Origin: Xenopus tropicalis
Lineage: Eukaryota; Chordata; Amphibia; Anura; Pipidae
Length of the DNA: 64,000 nucleotides
Direction of reading: 5' to 3'
Assembly: GCF_000004195.4 (NCBI RefSeq)
Contig: NC_030679.2
Location: forward strand, 143,848,039-143,912,038
The notes under the pieces were generated by a model that worked only from the letters and a program-made list of their open reading frames with translations, was not told the origin of the DNA and made no database searches. A program made the translations under genes and the position numbers. Below, piece by piece: positions 1-12,300 of the stretch (position 1 is the first letter of the stretch; every line of letters begins with the position of its first letter).

Positions 1-390
1 ATGTTGGGGAGGACGCTGGAAGGGGGCTGGAGGAAGTTAAGGGGCAGCTGGGGGACGCTGAGGAGGACATTGCAGGGGAGCTGAAGGATGTTGGGGAGGA
101 TGCTGGAAGGGGGCTGGAGGAAGTTAAGGGGCAGCTGGGGGACGCTGAGGAGGACATTGCAGGGGAGCTGAAGGATGTTGGGGAGGACGCTGGAAGGGGG
201 CTGGAGGAAGTTAAGGGGCAGCTGGGGGAAGCTGGAGGATACTAGGGGGGAGCTGAAGGATGTTGGGGAGGACACTGGGAGGGAGCTGGAGGATGCTGGG
301 ATGGAACTGGAGGATGCTGGGAGGAAGCTGGAAGATGTTGGGTGGATGCAGGGGGGAGCTGGAGGATGTTGGGTGGATGCTGGGGAGAGC
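1..390 (+). repeat. Minisatellite, GGAGGATGTTGGGG type, cut by window edge
   Basis: Short purine-rich units (GGAG-CTGGAGGATG-TTGGGG words) are ordered in an 87-bp higher-order period: the same phrase starts at 1, 88 and 175. The words match the internal satellites of the hAT-like elements at 18584-20874 (opposite strand) and 22596-23741, so this is probably the interior of a third element whose left end lies outside the window. Stop-free frames here come from the repeat. Confidence 0.8.
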
Positions 391-594
391 CATAAAGTGG
401 GCGTGGCCTGAAAAATTTTGACAGATGTTTTTGTCCCTCCTTCTACTTTTCAAATGTTGGGAGGTATGCTTTACACCGTTTTATCCGCTATTATCCTTGT
501 ACAGACAGACCAATAGCATGTAGAGCTGCCAAGGGGTTCTTCATTTTCAAATTAACCTAGAAGGGGTTCTTCTCCTTTGAGCTAATGTTTAGTA

Positions 595-1240
595 TGAGAG
601 AGTGATTCTGAGACAATTTGCAATTGGTCTTCATGTTTTATTATTTGTGGTTTTTGAATTATTTAGCTTTTTGTTCAGCAGCTCTGCAGTTTGGCATTTT
701 AGCAACTATCAGGTTGCTAGGGTCCAAATTAACTTAGCAACCAGGGAATGGTTTAAATGAGAGACTGGTATATGAATAGGAGAGGATCAGAATAGAAAAA
801 TAATTTATAAAAAGTAACAATAACAATAAAACTGAAGCAACAAAGCAATATTTAAAAGCTTCAAAGTGTTAAATGATTTAAAAAAAAAAACATACAAAAT
901 AAATAATAAAGACCAATGGAACAGTTGGTTAGAATTGGCCAATCTATAACATACTAAAAGTTAACTTAAAGATATAGATTGAGCCATTCTTAGCAACTTT
1001 TCAATTGGTTTTCATTTTTAATTTGGTATAGTTTCAAATTATTTGCTATGATTTTACTTACCTATGATTACTTACCTTTTTATTCAGGGCTCTACTATTG
1101 ATATTCCAATATTGCAACTGCTTGGTTGCTAGGGTAATTTGAACCCTAGAAACCAGGCAGCTGCTCAAATTCCAAGCTGGAGAGCTGCTGAACAAAATAG
1201 TTAAACAACTTCACATAATAAAAAATGAAGACCAATTGCA
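595..1240. mobile_element. Dispersed MITE-like repeat, CAATTGGTCTTCAT family, two partial copies
   Basis: Two neighbouring partial copies (about 595-940 and 985-1240) share TGCAATTGGTCTTCAT near one end, its inverse near the other, and an interior with GGTTGCTAGGGT and CTTAGCAACCAGGG. Related copies lie at about 24885-25175, 28255-28400 and 47800-48180. The inverted ends and repeated occurrence show a non-autonomous DNA element; I do not assign a named family. Confidence 0.65.
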
Positions 1241-1640
1241 AATTATCTCAGAATATCTCTCTCTACGTCATACTGAACGTTACAGTAACTCCTTTAGGAT
1301 GGGTAAGGGTGAGGGTGGATTCAGACAGTTGCAGATGGGGGGAACCGGGCATAAAGAGGGGAGTAAAACGACATGTGGGGCATAGGCTAGAGAAATATTA
1401 CCCAGGTGGCAACCCTACCAGCATGGGGGTTATGTCTTTTTTTTCCTTATAAAAACAAATGACTGCTTCCAAAAACAGTTGTGCAACTTTCACTACAGCT
1501 ACAAATCTATCCCACAAAGCTTACTAGAGGGACAGTATGGCAACCCCCGCAGTATATATATTGATTATACAGGTGCTTACCTAGTTATAAGCTGATAACC
1601 CTAACTGAACTGACACTCCAAGTTGTCGCCTCATTTCTAT

Positions 1641-2790
1641 AGGCTGAAGACACACTGAGCTACTAAGTAGCAGCTACTTGTCACTAGTGATGAGCGAATC
1701 TGTTCCGTTTCGCTTCGCAGAAAAATTTGCAAATCTTTCCACAGATCCGCGAAACGGCGAAAATGTTGTGCGGCAAAAAAAATTGTCGCCAGCGGCTATT
1801 CGTTTGTCGCCCGCGGCTATTCGTTTGTCGCCCGCGGCTATTCGTTTGTCACCCGTGGCTATTTGTTTGTCGCCCGTGGCTATTCGTTCGTCACCCGCGG
1901 CTATTATTTTGTCTCCCGCGGCTATTTGTTTGTCGCCCGCGGCTATTCGTTTGTCGCCCGTGGCTATTCGTTTGTCGCCCGTGGCTATTCGTTTGTCGCC
2001 CGTGGCTATTATATTTTCTTTCCACAGATCCGCCAAACGGCGAAAATGTCGTGCGGCAAAAAAAATTGTCGGCCACGGCTATTCGTTTGTCGCCTGTAGC
2101 TATTCGTTTGTTACCCGTGGCTATTATTTTGTCTCCCGCGCCTATTCGTTTGTCGCCCGTGGCTATTCGTTTGTCGCCCGTGGCTATTCGTTTGTCGCCT
2201 GTGGCAATAATTTTGTCGCCTGCGGCTATTATTTTGTCCCCCGCAGCTATTATTTTGTCTCCCGTGGCTATTCGTTTGTCGCCCGCGGCTATTCGTTTGT
2301 CGCCCGCGGCTATTCGTTTGTCGCCCGCGGCTATTATAATATCTTTCCACAGATCCACGAAACGGCGAAAATGTCGTGCGGCAAAAAAAAATTGTCACCT
2401 GTGGCTATTCGTTTGTCGCCCGCGGCTATAATTTTGTCGCCTGTGGCTATAATTTTGTCTCCCGCGGCTATTATTTCGTCGCCCGTGGCTATTCTTTTTT
2501 GAGGCCGGCACCAATTTTTGGACATGTGCCGATTTTTTCCGTGGCAAATTTTTTCATCCGTTTCGAGAAACTATCCGGCAATGGCGAAACGCGTAAATTC
2601 GCCGTGAATCCATGCCTGCCTGTCACAGCTACTTAATGCCAGAAAATCCCCTGCCATAGACAATACTGAGAATTGCCTCTGCTAAAACACACATAGAGAC
2701 AATTATCAGTAAATGATCAGCATTGTCTGTTTTAGTAGCTGTGAGTAGTAGCTGCTACAAGTAGCTCTGTGTGTCTTCCCTCTAAAAAAT
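1641..2790 (+). mobile_element. MITE interrupted by a second element (nested)
   Basis: The outer element has ends reading GCTGAAGACACACTGAGCTAC at 1643 and GTAGCTCTGTGTGTCTTCC near 2762. It is the same family as the intact TTAA-flanked copy at 58602-58801. It is split by an insertion at 1685-2620, with TGTCAC on both sides (1679-1684 and 2621-2626) as the likely target duplication. The insert begins TAGTGATGAGCGAATCTG, a motif also near 48545. Confidence 0.7.
1735..2500 (+). repeat. 21-bp minisatellite (GGCTATTCGTTTGTCGCCCGC)
   Basis: About 30 copies of a 21-bp unit are interrupted three times by a phrase of about 55 bp containing CCACAGATCCGC and GGCGAAAATGTCGTGCGGC (near 1739, 2020 and 2345), giving a higher-order period of about 300 bp. 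The array lies inside the inserted element at 1685-2620. The unit length keeps frames open on both strands; I do not regard these as genes. Confidence 0.85.
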
Positions 2791-3550
2791 AGAAATAATG
2801 AGTGTGTGTGAGGGCATCTATGTATCCATGTGGCCCTATATTACCCGTTAGTTGTGCTTTCCTGTATGTATGCTGGAGGAACACACTTCCGGCCCATAGA
2901 CTTTGGAATGAATTGATAACAGGGTGTTAGAAGATGAGATTGCACGCTGAGTCTCTTTCTGTAGCTGTGAGGTACAAGATTAGTAGAAAGCATAAAGAAG
3001 CCGACTCTAGCAAGCTGTATTCCTGTCTCTGGGATTAAAACTGAATTCTCACAGGACTGAGTGACACAGGCCATGTTTTTGGTATCTCCAATGTAATTGG
3101 TTGCACAACTCAAAATAAAGGAAGTGGGCAGCCATCTTGGTAAAGGAGAGTTACAGATCAGATTGGCAGTTTGAGAACAGATAAAGAGGGGTAAGAAGCC
3201 CTCAGCAAAATCACACACATTATAGAGGCAGCCATACTGAGTAAGTAGTGCATGTAAGGAAAATAGTAAGAAAGCATCTGTCACAAACTGATGGTCACTT
3301 GGTGTGGGACATATTCAGCCATCTGAGGCAAATGTTTATACATATTCCATTGGATCTTGGATTGGATTGGGCCTTTCAGCTATTACTGGCCCAGCGTACA
3401 GGTGAATCCTGCCTCAGCAGCCAGGGCCTCACAGACATTATGGACCTTATTACTTCCCTGTAGTAGTTTTAATCCCAACTGAACAGAAGGGCCTAGAAAC
3501 ATTGGAGCATAATGGTGTCACCAGGGGCATGGCTAGATGGACTGGCCCAC
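2791..3550. other. Intergenic, nothing recognised
   Basis: No homology, splice pattern or tandem structure could be supported on either strand. The short open frames are neither conserved-looking nor flanked by convincing splice sites. Confidence 0.5.
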
Positions 3551-3551
3551 C

Positions 3552-4052
3552 TATTCTGTCACAGTGGCACAGATCCTATCCCCCCATTGTAAGCAGCAGT
3601 CCTGCCCTGCTTTATGGCTGAGATTCTAGCTATCTGTATAACAGAGCATTCTGTCACAGTGGCACAGATCCTATCCCCCCCATTGTAAGCAGCAGTCCTG
3701 CCCTGCTTTATGGCTGAGATTCTAGCTATCTGTATAACAGAGCATTCTGTCACAGTGGCACAGATCCTATCTGACCCCCCCATTGTAAGCAGCAGTCCTG
3801 CCCTGCTTTATGGCTGAGATTCTAGCTATCTGTATAACAGAGCATTCTGTCACAGTGGCACAGATCCTATCTGATCCCCCCCATTGTAAGCAGCAGTCCT
3901 GCCCTGCTTTATGGCTGAGATTCTAGCTATCTGTATAACAGAGCATTCTGTCACAGTGGCACAGATCCTATCTGATCCCCCCATTGTAAGCAGCAGTCCT
4001 GCCCTGCTTTATGGCTGAGATTCTAGCTATCTGTATAACAGAGCATTCTGGA
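3552..4052 (+). repeat. Tandem repeat, about 98 bp x 5
   Basis: Five near-identical units containing TCTGTCACAGTGGCACAGATCC and CTGCTTTATGGCTGAGATTC. Length differences sit mainly at the poly-C step (ATCCCCCCATTG versus ATCTGATCCCCCCCATTG). Confidence 0.9.
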
Positions 4053-4439
4053 GGGAGGAGAGAACAAAGGGTCATGTGATACGAACAACAGGGAGGAGAC
4101 AGGGGAGCAAAACTGCAGGTGAAACTTTGTTGCATGTCAGTAATGGGTTTTTGTGTAGATATATAGATATTTATACTTTATATGTAAGGCTTGCCAACTT
4201 ATCCATCAATTAGAATTTCATTAGATGCATGCTGCAGTCTACACTGGTGTCTGTGCTGCCTTACAATATCAGCTTAATAAATTGTGAACCAGTAAGTATG
4301 AGGATAATCAGCTCTGGGGACAAATGTAAATGTTGGGCAGAATTAACCCAATGAGGGGCTGCAGAGATTTTCATTATTCCAGCTTTATCAGTCCTTCTAT
4401 TAAAGGGTCACTATTCCCTTTACGTTTGCCTGAGTTAGT

Positions 4440-5352
4440 GTGATTAGTACAAGAAGACTGCATATAGTGCATTTTCTATGGTATCTCTCTGTACAGGCTA
4501 TGAGCAAACTTAGGGGGCTGTTCCTGCTGAATTGTGCTTAGTACAGGGGAATCCCTATGCTGCCATAATTTTATGGTATCTCTCTGTACAGGCTATGAGC
4601 ACACTTAGGGGGCTGTTCCTGCTGAATTGTGCTTAGTACAGGGGAATCCCTATGTGCCATAGTTTTATGGTATCTCTCTGTACAGGCTATGGGCAAACTT
4701 AGGGGGCTGTTCCTGCTGAATTGTGCTTAGTACAGGGGAATCCCTATGCTGCCATAATTTTATGGTATCTCTCTGTACAGGCTATGGGCAAACTTAGGGG
4801 GCTGTTCCTGCTGAATTGTGCTTAGTACAGGGGAATCCCTATGCTGCCATAGTTTTATGGTATCACTCTGTACAGGCTATGAGCAAACTTAGGGGGCTGT
4901 TCCTGCTGAATTGTGCTTAGTACAGGGGAATCCCTATGCTGCCATAATTTTATGGTATCTCTCTGTACAGGCTATGAGCACACTTAGGGGGCTGTTCCTG
5001 CTGAATTGTGCTTAGTACAGGGGAATCCCTATGTGCCATAGTTTTATGGTATCACTCTGTACAGGCTATGAGCAAACTTAGGGGGCTGTTCCTGCTGAAT
5101 TGTGCTTAGTACAGGGGAATCCCTATGTGCCATAGTTTTATGGTATCTCTCTGTACAGGCTATGAGCAAACTTAGGGGGCTGTTCCTGCTGAATTGTGCT
5201 TAGTACAGGGGAATCCCTATGTGCCATAGTTTTATGGTATCTCTCTGTACAAGCTATGAGCAAACTTAGGGGGCTGTTCCTGCTGAATTGTGCTTAGTAC
5301 AGGGGAATCCCTATGTGCCATAGTTTTATGGTATCTCTCTGTACAAGCTTGG
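4440..5352 (+). repeat. Tandem repeat, 94-96 bp x about 9
   Basis: Units contain TATGGTATCTCTCTGTACAG, CTTAGGGGGCTGTTCCTGC and GTGCTTAGTACAGGGG. Two length classes, ending ATGCTGCCATA or ATGTGCCATA, are interspersed. Confidence 0.9.
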
Positions 5353-6342
5353 TTTGGGTTTGGGGGAAAATGAAGATATGCTGGTGGACAATTACTTTGG
5401 CCCAAATCATTTGATAATGCCCATGGTGGTTGTCAGTTGGCCTGATCATTTTGTCCATTACTCTCTATAGAGAAGCAGGGAATCTCCCTAATAGCGTTAC
5501 TCTCCCTAAGCTTATCTGTATTAGCGTATTGAAGTATACTGTAAGCATAGGGAGAGCGATTCTAATGTGGGAAAAAAAGTATCAAGAAGGGCTGGTTCTA
5601 TTTACATCAGCAGGGCCAATCCCATTGCTGCTCAGCACACATGCAAAAAATGGCTTTGGGGCAGGGAAAAAATACTTCATTCTGATTCGTAGTGCTGTCC
5701 GAATAACAATTAAGTGACTTTAGCACAAGAGAGAGAAAAGAATAAGCCCATGGGATAATGCCAAGGGACAGCAAAAAAGGGCTTGTACCAAACAGCTAAT
5801 TGCATGCCATCTCTAGCGTCCTCTACAGGCCAAGGCCTGAATTACAGCCCGCAGTCGTGCCTCACTTTACACGAAAGCCCCCGCTTATCTGTCTCTCTAT
5901 CTCTGTGACTCCTGCCTTCATTTGTGCTTATCACATGCACGGAAGTGAAGTGACAGATCAGATGCAGCTTCTGTGGTCTGTCGGTTTGTGTGCTAATAAA
6001 GCGAGGGGAGGGAGGGTCACATACCATGAGCTGGCAGTGGGGTAAGTCTCTATATACCGATCCAGTACAAGTAGAAAGTATATGGGCCTAGGTGCAAAAG
6101 TGCTCATTCTTCAGCAATAGGAAAGGGAAACCCGTCAATAGGATTTATATAGCATGTTAGCCTTATGTGTTCTGTGCCACACTGGGCGTGAAACGCGTAA
6201 AGGGCAAACTGGGCATGAAGCACCAAAGGCTTAGTCCCAGCGCTGATATACTGTATAACATGGTTTCTGTACTGCTGTGTAGGGCCTTAAAGATTCCAGA
6301 CTCGACATTCCTGCCCAATAGGCACCTACCCTGCCAGGAACC
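5353..6342. other. Intergenic and putative 5-prime leader of the TMEM272-like gene
   Basis: No tandem structure. The last 150-200 bases would contain the promoter and 5-prime UTR of the gene starting at 6343, but I see no clear core promoter motif, so the transcription start is unplaced. Confidence 0.35.
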
Positions 6343-9300
6343 ATGGGTGAGCCAGACGATTCCCATGTCCCACTGCTGAGAGCTATGCAGGATCGGTTTG
6401 TGCCAAAGTCCCTGTCAAGTAAGTAACCAGGAACTGTTGTACATAACTGTATATCACTTCATACATATATATATAACTAAATATTAGTCCATCTCTGCCT
6501 TACTGTGTATCTCCCCCCATATCTGCCTCCCTGTGTGCCTGATGGGCCCCCTTACTGTGTATCTCCCTCCATATCTGCCTCCCTGTGTGCCTGATGGGCC
6601 CCCTTACTGTGTATCTCCCTCCATATCTGCCTCCCTGTGTGCCTGATGGGCCCCCTTACTGTGTATCTCCCTCCATATCTGCCTCCCTGTGTGCCTGATG
6701 GGCCCCTTTACTGTGTATCTCCCTCCATATCTGCCTCCCTGTGTGCCCGATGGGCCCCTTTACTGTGTATCTCCCTCCATATCTGCCTCCCTGTGTGCCT
6801 GATGGGCCCCTTACTGTGTATGTCCCCCCATATCTGCCTCCCTGTGTGCCTGATGGGCCCCCTTACTGTGTATCTCCCCCCATATCTGCCTCCCTGTGTG
6901 CCTGATGGGCCCCCTTACTGTGTATCTCCCCCCATATCTGCCTCCCTGTGTGCCTGATGGGCCCCTTACTGTGTATGTCCCCCCATATCTGCCTCCCTGT
7001 GTGCCTGATGGGCCCCCTTACTGTGTATCTCCCTCCATATCTGCCTCCCTGTGTGCCTGATGGGCCCCTTACTGTGTATCTCCCTCCAAATCTGCCTCCC
7101 TGTGTGCCTGATGGGCCCCCTTACTGTGTATGTCCCCCCATATCTGCCTCCCTGTGTGCCTGATGGGCCCCCTTACTGTGTATCTCCCCCCATATCTGCC
7201 TTCCTGTGTGCCTGATGGGCCCCCTTACTGTGTATCTCCCTCCGTATCTGCCTCCCTGTGTGCCTGATGGGCCCCATACTGTGTATCTCCCTCCGTATCT
7301 CCCTCCCTGTGTGCCTGATGGGCCTCCATACTGTGTATCTCCCCCATATCTGCCTCCTGTGTGCCTGATGGGCCCCCTTACTGTGTATCTCCCCCCATAT
7401 CTGCCTCCCTGTGTGCCTGATGGCCCCCTTACTGTGTATCTCCCCCCATATCTGCCTCCCTGTGTGCCTGATGGGCCCCCTTACTGTGTATCTCCCCCCA
7501 TATCTGCCTCCCTGTGTGCCTGATGGGCCCCCTTACTGTGTATCTCCCTCCGTATCTGCCTCCCTGTGTGCCTGATGGGCCCCCTTACTGTGTATCTCCC
7601 TCCGTATCTGCCTCCCTGTGTGCCTGATGGGTCCCCTTACTGTGTATCTCCCCCCATATCTGCCTCCCTGTGTGCCTGATGTGTCCCCTTACTGTGTATC
7701 TCCCCCTATCTCCCCCATATCTGCCTCCCTGTGTGCCTGATGGGTCCCCTTACTGTGTATCTCCCCCCATATCTGCCTCCCTGTGTGCCTGATGGGTCCC
7801 CTTACTGTGTATCTCCCCCCATATCTGCCTCCCTGTGTGCCTGATGGGCCCCCTTACTGTGTATCTCCCCCCATATCTGCCTCCCTGTGTGCCTGATGGG
7901 CCCCTTACTGTGTATGTCCCCCCATATCTGCCTCCCTGTGTGCCTGATGGGCCCCCTTACTGTGTATCTCCCTCCATATCTGCCTCCCTGTGTGCCTGAT
8001 GGGCCCCCTTACTGTGTATCTCCCTCCAAATCTGCCTCCCTGTGTGCCTGATGGGCCCCTTACTGTGTATGTCCCCCCATATCTGCCTCCCTGTGTGCCT
8101 GATGGGCCCCCTTACTGTGTATCTCCCCCCATATCTGCCTTCCTGTGTGCCTGATGGGCCCCCTTACTGTGTATCTCCCTCCATATCTGCCTCCCTGTGT
8201 GCCTGATGGGCCCCATACTGTGTATCTCCCTCCGTATCTGCCTCCCTGTGTGCCTGATGGGCCCCCATACTGTGTATCTCCCTCCGTATCTCCCTCCCTG
8301 TGTGCCTGATGGGCCTCCATACTGTGTATCTCCCCCCATATCTGCCTTCCTGTGTGCCTGATGGGCCCCCTTACTGTGTATCTCCCCCCATATCTGCCTC
8401 CCTGTGTGCCTGATGGGCCCCCTTACTGTGTATCTCCCCCCATATCTGCCTCCCTGTGTGCCTGATGGGCCCCCTTACTGTGTATCTCCCCCCATATCTG
8501 CCTCCCTGTGTGCCTGATGGGCCCCCTTACTGTGTATCTCCCTCCGTATCTGCCTCCCTGTGTGCCTGATGGGCCCCCTTACTGTGTATCTCCCTCCGTA
8601 TCTGCCTCCCTGTGTGCCTGATGGGTCCCCTTACTGTGTATCTCCCCCCATATCTGCCTCCCTGTGTGCCTGATGTGTCCCCTTACTGTGTATCTCCCCC
8701 CATATCTGCCTCCCTGTGTGCCTGATGGGTCCCCTTACTGTGTATCTCCCCCCATATCTGCCTCCCTGTGTGCCTGATGGGTCCCCTTACTGTGTATCTC
8801 CCCCCATATCTGCCTCCCTGTGTGCCTGATGGGCCCCTTACTGTGTATCTCCCCCCATATCTGCCTCCCTGTGTGCCTGATGGGCCCCCTTACTGTGTAT
8901 CTCCCCCCATATCTGCCTCCCTGTGTGCCTGATGGGCCCCCTTACTGTGTATCTCCCCCCATATCTGCCTCCCTGTGTGCCTGATGGGCCCCCTTACTGT
9001 GTATCTCCCTCCATATCTGCCTCCCTGTGTGCCTGATGGGCCCCCATACTGTGTATCTCCCTCCGTATCTGCCTCCCTGTGTGCCTGATGGGCCCCCTTA
9101 CTGTGTATCTCCCTCCATATCTGCCTCCCTGTGTGCCTGATGGGCCCCCTTACTGTGTATCTCCCTCCATATCTGCCTCCCTGTGTGCCTGATGGGCCCC
9201 CTTACTGTGTATCTCCCCCCATATCTGCCTCCCTGTGTGCCTGATGGGTCCCCTTACTGTGTATCTCCCTCCATATCTGCCTCCCTGTGTGCCTGATGGG

Positions 9301-12300
9301 CCCCCTTACTGTGTATCTCCCCCCATATCTGCCTCCCTGTGTGCCTGATGGGCCCCCTTACTGTGTATCTCCCCCCATATCTGCCTCCCTGTGTGCCTGA
9401 TGGGCCCCCTTACTGTGTATCTCCCCCCATATCTGCCTCCCTGTGTGCCTGATGGGTCCCCTTACTGTGTATCTCCCTCCATATCTGCCTCCCTGTGTGC
9501 CTGATGGGCCCCCTTACTGTGTATCTCCCCCCATATCTGCCTCCCTGTGTGCCTGATGGGCCCCCTTACTGTGTATCTCCCCCCATATCTGCCTCCCTGT
9601 GTGCCTGATGGGCCCCCTTACTGTGTATCTCCCTCCGTATCTGCCTCCCTGTGTGCCTGATGGGTCCCCTTACTGTGTATCTCCCCCCATATCTGCCTCC
9701 CTGTGTGCCTGATGTGTCCCCTTACTGTGTATCTCCCCCCATATCTGCCTCCCTGTGTGCCTGATGGGTCCCCTTACTGTGTATCTCCCCCCATATCTGC
9801 CTCCCTGTGTGCCTGATGGGTCCCCTTACTGTGTATCTCCCCCCATATCTGCCTCCCTGTGTGCCTGATGGGCCCCTTACTGTGTATCTCCCCCCATATC
9901 TGCCTCCCTGTGTGCCTGATGGGCCCCCTTACTGTGTATCTCCCCCCATATCTGCCTCCCTGTGTGCCTGATGGGCCCCCTTACTGTGTATCTCCCTCCA
10001 TATCTGCCTCCCTGTGTGCCTGATGGGCCCCCATACTGTGTATCTCCCTCCATATCTGCCTCCCTGTGTGCCTGATGGGCCCCCATACTGTGTATCTCCC
10101 TCCGTATCTGCCTCCCTGTGTGCCTGATGGGCCCCCTTACTGTGTATCTCCCTCCATATCTGCCTCCCTGTGTGCCTGATGGGCCCCCTTACTGTGTATC
10201 TCCCTCCATATCTGCCTCCCTGTGTGCCTGATGGGCCCCCTTACTGTGTATCTCCCCCCATATCTGCCTCCCTGTGTGCCTGATGGGTCCCCTTACTGTG
10301 TATCTCCCTCCATATCTGCCTCCCTGTGTGCCTGATGGGCCCCCTTACTGTGTATCTCCCCCCATATCTGCCTCCCTGTGTGCCTGATGGGCCCCCTTAC
10401 TGTGTATCTTCCCCTCATATCTGCCTCCCTGTGTGCCTGATGGGCCCCCTTACTGTGTATCTCCCTCCGTATCTGCCTCCCTGTGTGCCTGATGGGTCCC
10501 CTTACTGTGTATCTCCCTCCGTATCTGCCTCCCTGTGTGCCTGATGGGTCCCCTTACTGTGTATCTCCCTCCGTATCTGCCTCCCTGTGTGCCTGATGGG
10601 CCCCCTTACTGTGTATCTCCCCCCATATCTGCCTCCCTGTGTGCCTGATGGGTCCCCTTACTGTGTATCTCCCTCCGTATCTGCCTCCCTGTGTGCCTGA
10701 TGGGCCCCTTACTGTGTATCTCCCCCCATATCTGCCTCCCTGTGTGCCTGATGGGCCCCATACTGTGTATCTCCCTCCGTATCTGCCTCCCTGTGTGCCT
10801 GATGGGCCCCTTACTGTGTATCTCCCCCCATATCTGCCTCCCTGTGTGCCTGATGGGCCCCCTTACTGTGTATCTCCCCCCATATCTGCCTCCCTGTGTG
10901 CCTGATGGGCCCCCTTACTGTGTATCTCCCCCCATATCTGCCTCCCTGTGTGCCTGATGGGCCCCCTTACTGTGTATCTCCCCCATATCTGCCTCCCTGT
11001 GTGCCCGATGGGCCCCCTTACTGTGTATCTCCCCCCATATCTGCCTCCCTGTGTGCCTGATGGGCCCCCTTACTGTGTATCTCCCCCCGTATCTGCCTCC
11101 CTGTGTGCCTGATGGGCCCCCTTACTGTGTATCTCCCCCCATATCTGCCTCCCTGTGTGCCTGATGGGCCCCCTTACTGTGTATCTCCCCCCATATCTGC
11201 CTCCCTGTGTGCCTGATGGGCCCCCTTACTGTGTATCTCCCCCATATCTGCCTCCCTGTGTGCCCGATGGGCCCCCTTACTGTGTATCTCCCCCCATATC
11301 TGCCTCCCTGTGTGCCTGATGGGCCCCCTTACTGTGTATCTCCCCCCATATCTGCCTCCCTGTGTGCCTGATGGGCCCCCTTACTGTGTATCTCCCCCCA
11401 TATCTGCCTCCCTGTGTGCCTGATGGGCCCCCTTACTGTGTATCTCCCCCATATCTGCCTCCCTTTGACTGTCACCTTGGGGGACCTATAGCGGTTGGTG
11501 TGGGGCTTCCTGGGGGGAGATTTGGGGTAAATGCTGATCTGGATATTTCTGTACTGAAGCTGAGTGTCTATTATAACAAGGTTTCCATATATCGCTACCA
11601 ATGTTATGTTGGAGGGAGGGAGACTGACCAAATTCCTCTGTTTGACCACAAACTAAGACTGGGCTAGACCAACACTCCTTCTCACCAAGCAGAAACAGAC
11701 ATTTCTGATTAGCAGAATGTGGTTTGAAGTCTCACACTATACAGGAGTTAGCTCTCACCCCCGGCAACACGAATAGAGATTGAGGCTGATATAGGAACAG
11801 CCACTATCAGGCTAAAGAGGGCTGGCAAGTGGTTCCTACGAGTCAAAAGCAGAGGACCATGGGATCCTTTCAATCTGAGGAATCACGTATGTCTGTGTAA
11901 GAAACAATATGACCAAGAGCCTGGACTGGGGGTAATGCCAGGAACACCAGTTACAACTGCTAATTAAGGGGAAATTTTTTGTGCTGAAAAACTCGGCTTA
12001 TACTCGAGTTTATACGGTGCCAATTTTTTTGTTCACCGATAATGCAGAAGAAAGGGCACACTAAGCCAATGCCGATGTTAAACACCATGTTGCCATGCAA
12101 GCGCTTAACCATTCACGGATGTCTCTTTCCCCACAGTTGCAGGCAAGTCGCTCCTTACAGCCATTCATATCGCCAATATTGCTATCGGTAAGCGTTCCTA
12201 TTTCCTCTTCCCCTTCTTTCCGGCCTAAAGAACGAGGCTACTTTAAGGGGGCGTGTCAATGATATTTAGGGGAGGGATATGAAGTAGTGGTCTGTGATTG

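Noticed and set aside
6490..11465. CRISPR-like array
   Set aside because: Repeats are directly contiguous with no unique spacers, the setting is a vertebrate intron, and there are no cas genes.
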